This document shows, piece after piece, positions 6,275 through 8,755 of a DNA stretch of 8,755 nt. The notes under the pieces were generated by a model. The model was not told the DNA's origin. It ran no database searches and saw only the letters and a program-made list of their open reading frames with translations. Origin of the DNA: Spirochaetota bacterium (GTDB taxonomy: Bacteria > Spirochaetota > JAGLSM01); assembly GCA_023135745.1 (NCBI GenBank), contig JAGLSM010000060.1, forward strand, positions 1 through 8,755, in the 5' to 3' direction. The translations under genes and the position numbers were made by a program. Position 1 is the stretch's first letter. Each line of letters opens with the position of its first letter.

Positions 6275-7327
6275 TTATAAATAAAGAGCAAAAAAATCAG
6301 AAACAAATAGAGACGACCCGTAAATAAGAAAACCCGGCCATATTGAACGTGTTTCATAAGCAGCAAATCCCAGCAGCAGTCCTCTTATTACAGTATTTAT
6401 TACTGCTTCTGAAGGCTTGGCAATCTGAATTGTTATATATGGAATTAGTTGGAGAAAAATAACAGAATATCCCATTTTTTCCCTGAAAGTCTTTATAAAA
6501 ACTCCACGAAATAAAAATTCCGTGGACAGTAAATGCGACAGTAATATAAATTCATAAACTATAAACAATAGAAAAGATTTCGTCTGACGCAGTAGAACAA
6601 GACTTGGAAAAAACGCCTTATACTCCTTACTCATAGCAACAAACGCGATGAATGGTAAAATCAACAAAAAAATCAAGAGTATATATTTCCACCATCGTTT
6701 AACAGGTTTGAAATAGAACCCGTTCTCCCTGGCTGTATTTACAAATGAGAGAAAGATCATCTTAAAAAATGGAGCTGATTGCAGGGTTTTAACAGTTTTA
6801 CTATTATTACCCTTTTTGAAATCATTTAAATAAATAAACCACACAAGAATTCCGGGTATAAACATCTGATAGATAATAGCAGGTATTATTCTCAAATAAT
6901 GCGCAGGAGCAGCCGCAAATATTCCGCCAAGACCTATAAAGAAATTCCTGAAAATATTAAATATTGGTTCTTTATAATTCAGCAGCCTGCTCTGCTCAGC
7001 AACCAGGAGTGTAAATACAATGACAAAAGTAATCATAAGCCAGTTAAAACTTTTTTTTAACTCACGGGAAAAAGGTTTGAATATTTCAGTAATAGCTGAA
7101 AACGAAAGATCTTTCTCCTTATCGTAAAGACCTATCCTTTTGAATATTTGTAAGGGAATTTTCTTTTTCGGAGAATTCTTATTGTCTTTTACTGGTTTTA
7201 CAGGAATTTTCTTTTTCACACGCGGTTTAACCGCTTTTGAAACAGATGTTTTAACTGCTTTATTTTTAACCCCGGCAGACAGTTTTTTTGTGTTTTTTAT
7301 TTGCTTTGAAGTCCCCACATCCTTCAT
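6275..7327 (-). CDS. CPBP-family intramembrane protein, probably catalytically degenerate
   Basis: The 350-residue multi-pass protein has a long Lys-rich cytoplasmic-looking tail (1-60) and then about eight hydrophobic segments between 94 and 350. The C-terminal third matches a common CPBP (CAAX protease and bacteriocin-processing, Abi) subfamily. Motif 1 is EFLFRG (E270, R274). It is followed by LQLIPYITIQIAKPSEAVIN (292-311) and YETRSIWPGFLIYGSS (324-339). In active relatives as I recall them, the second motif has His (ALxHxGKP) and the third has His after the SIWPG turn. Here those positions are Gln301 and Tyr336. CPBP enzymes are glutamic-type membrane proteases; this copy may be a pseudoenzyme. 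I start at ATG 7327 because AGGT lies 6 nt before it. A TTG at 7357 would add ten residues but lacks a Shine-Dalgarno. It converges on the preceding plus-strand gene, with no hairpin terminator visible between them. Confidence 0.83.
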   Translation of the reverse strand: MKDVGTSKQIKNTKKLSAGVKNKAVKTSVSKAVKPRVKKKIPVKPVKDNKNSPKKKIPLQIFKRIGLYDKEKDLSFSAITEIFKPFSRELKKSFNWLMITFVIVFTLLVAEQSRLLNYKEPIFNIFRNFFIGLGGIFAAAPAHYLRIIPAIIYQMFIPGILVWFIYLNDFKKGNNSKTVKTLQSAPFFKMIFLSFVNTARENGFYFKPVKRWWKYILLIFLLILPFIAFVAMSKEYKAFFPSLVLLRQTKSFLLFIVYEFILLSHLLSTEFLFRGVFIKTFREKMGYSVIFLQLIPYITIQIAKPSEAVINTVIRGLLLGFAAYETRSIWPGFLIYGSSLFVSDFFALYL

Positions 7328-7358
7328 CTTATTACCTGGATCATTTCTGTCAAGCAAA

Positions 7359-7427
7359 ATTATATAAGACTCAGTTTATTTTTAACTTTTTACTTGTATT
7401 TTAAGTCAAACTAATAAATGATTTCAA
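7359..7427 (-). promoter_or_regulatory. Candidate promoter(s) for the CPBP-like gene
   Basis: Two sigma-70-like arrangements occur on the minus strand. TTGAAA (7427-7422), 18 nt, TAAAAT (7403-7398) matches consensus at five of six bases in each box. Closer in, TATAAT (7364-7359) has only a weak -35 (GTTAAA, 16-nt spacing). The closer box would start transcription near 7352, about 25 nt before the ATG at 7327 and downstream of the alternative TTG at 7357. AT-rich sequence yields such matches easily. Confidence 0.35.
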
Positions 7428-7444
7428 GACCTTATAATATTATT

Positions 7445-7448
7445 GGAG
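7445..7448 (+). promoter_or_regulatory. Ribosome binding site GGAG of the RND transporter gene
   Basis: GGAG lies 10 nt upstream of the ATG at 7459 and supports that start. A TATAAT box at 7433-7438 sits so close that transcription from it would begin at this site, so the real promoter is probably further upstream in the 130-bp divergent spacer. Confidence 0.5.
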
Positions 7449-7458
7449 CTAGTTCTCA

Positions 7459-8755
7459 ATGATTCATAATTTTCTAGGATACTTCAGCAAGAGACACTTG
7501 CTTACTAATTTTATTGTTGCGGGGATATTTATCGGATTGTTTTTTTCCTGGCCGCGTATAAAAAAAGAGGAGCTCCCTAATTTTGACTTAAATTTTTTAG
7601 TTATCAGGGCATATTATCCGGGAGCATCTCCTTCGGATGTTGAACGTCTTGTAACCCGTGAAATAGAAAAAGAGATAAAGGGAATTGACGGGATATATGA
7701 AATTAGAAGTACCTCTACTGTTGGAATATGCTCCATAAGGGTAGAATTTGAACCGGGTTATTCAGATATTAATGAATCCATTATGGAAATCAGAAACATG
7801 GTTTTAGGTGTAAAATTACCGTCAGAAATCCGCGATCCGCCGACTATTAGAATTTTTAAAACGTCAAAAAAAGCGGTAATTGACATTGGAATTTATAACA
7901 ATACAAAAAATCTTTTAGACACAAAATCACGAATTGTGCTTCAAAAATATGCCCACGCGCTTGAGAACCGCCTTGTAAGCGCGAAACAAATCAGTGAAGT
8001 ATCGAAAAGGGGATACCTGACTGAAGAGCTGCAGATAAACCTTTCCCCTTATAAATTAAAAGCCAATAACATTGCAATAAACGATGTGCTTACTGCACTT
8101 AAAAAACATAACATAAGAAAGCCGCTTGGAAGTATTGATAATATAAAAGCCACCAAAATAACCATTCAGGCAGAACTTGACACCATTTCAAAATTAAAGA
8201 ACCTTGTTATCCGCGGAGGATTTGATACTCCAATACTCCGCTTGAGAGATGTAGCTAAAATCCAAAGAGGCTTTAAAACAGTCACTGACATTAGAAAGGT
8301 AAACGGATACGAAGCTGTAATTTTCAATGTATATAAGAGAAGCGCCACTGATATAATTACAGCTACAAAAAAAGCAATTAAAATTGTTAATGATTTTAAT
8401 AAAACAATACTCAACGGATCTCCAATAAAAGCAATTCTTCTTGATGATGAATCACGGGATGTCCGTAACCGTTTAAGCCTTATAGGCTGGAACGGCTTAA
8501 TAGGATTTATACTTATTCTAATTATGCTGTTTGTTTTTATGGACTTCAAATCCGGATTCTGGGTAGCAATGGGAATCCCGTTTACCTTTGCCTTTACCTT
8601 TATTCTGTTCCCTCTTATGGGATACTCAATAAACAATGTAACTCTTGCGGCAATAGTAATAGTGATGGGTATGATAGTCGATGACGCTATTGTTGTTTCC
8701 GAAAATATAACAAGGTTAAAGGAACAGGGAATACCTCCGGATGAAGCAGCTGTTA
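7459..8755 (+). CDS. RND-family efflux transporter (AcrB/HAE1-like), N-terminal 432 residues
   Basis: This gene starts at ATG 7459 and runs off the right edge, so only 432 of roughly 1000 residues are present. I translated it by hand. It begins with transmembrane helix 1 (about 16-33). A periplasmic porter region follows with the typical VIRAYYPGASPSDVERLVT (48-66) and EIEKEIKGIDGIYEIRSTST (68-87). Transmembrane helices 2-4 lie at about 342-360, 368-388 and 396-416. Helix 4 holds MIVDDAIVVSENI, with D408 and D409 matching the proton-relay pair of AcrB (D407, D408). RND pumps are inner-membrane proton antiporters that work as trimers with an adaptor protein and an outer-membrane channel, exporting drugs or lipids. 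No adaptor gene lies upstream: the gene is divergent from the CPBP-like gene and appears first in its transcript. The substrate cannot be inferred. Confidence 0.93.
   Translation, partial: MIHNFLGYFSKRHLLTNFIVAGIFIGLFFSWPRIKKEELPNFDLNFLVIRAYYPGASPSDVERLVTREIEKEIKGIDGIYEIRSTSTVGICSIRVEFEPGYSDINESIMEIRNMVLGVKLPSEIRDPPTIRIFKTSKKAVIDIGIYNNTKNLLDTKSRIVLQKYAHALENRLVSAKQISEVSKRGYLTEELQINLSPYKLKANNIAINDVLTALKKHNIRKPLGSIDNIKATKITIQAELDTISKLKNLVIRGGFDTPILRLRDVAKIQRGFKTVTDIRKVNGYEAVIFNVYKRSATDIITATKKAIKIVNDFNKTILNGSPIKAILLDDESRDVRNRLSLIGWNGLIGFILILIMLFVFMDFKSGFWVAMGIPFTFAFTFILFPLMGYSINNVTLAAIVIVMGMIVDDAIVVSENITRLKEQGIPPDEAAV

Noticed and set aside
8166..8636. Long minus-strand open frame of 156 codons
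   Set aside because: It lies antisense to the RND gene, whose reading frame gives clear family motifs over the same bases. It is a shadow frame.

Overview
The window is visibly AT-rich bacterial DNA with tightly packed genes, AGGAG-type ribosome binding sites, and GTG and TTG starts alongside ATG. The proteins are lysine-, isoleucine- and asparagine-rich. An RND pump and several proteins with secretion signals suggest a diderm (Gram-negative-type) bacterium. A low-GC spirochaete-like lineage or a related uncultured group would fit, but nothing here fixes the taxon. No rRNA, tRNA, CRISPR array, insertion sequence or phage gene was seen.

The left part (1-3563) is one minus-strand operon. In transcription order it holds aroQ (type II 3-dehydroquinate dehydratase), a secreted TPR plus coiled-coil protein, a secreted beta-rich protein of unrecognised family, and the start of an Xaa-Pro peptidase gene that leaves the window at base 1. 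Joints are tight: a 40-bp gap, a short overlap or near-contact at about 1787-1797, and a 4-nt gap before the peptidase. aroQ next to an Xaa-Pro peptidase gene (often followed by efp, accB and accC) is a familiar bacterial arrangement. Here two envelope genes sit inside it.

The middle part (3564-6257) has a 279-bp AT-rich divergent spacer and a two-gene plus-strand unit. The first gene encodes a membrane-anchored GerMN-domain protein. The second encodes a membrane-anchored 533-residue protein that appears to be an internal duplication, loosely resembling DUF3352-type proteins. A small perfect inverted repeat covers the stop codon of the first gene.

The right part (6275-8755) holds a convergent minus-strand gene for a CPBP-family membrane protein, whose two expected catalytic histidines look replaced and whose N-terminus is a long lysine-rich tail. 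After a short divergent spacer comes the start of an RND efflux transporter gene, which runs off the right edge with its proton-relay Asp pair just inside the window.

Most of the window concerns the cell envelope. The best candidates for something undescribed are the TPR/coiled-coil and beta-protein pair inside the aroQ-pepP operon, and the CPBP protein that appears catalytically dead. No complete new system can be demonstrated from this sequence alone.
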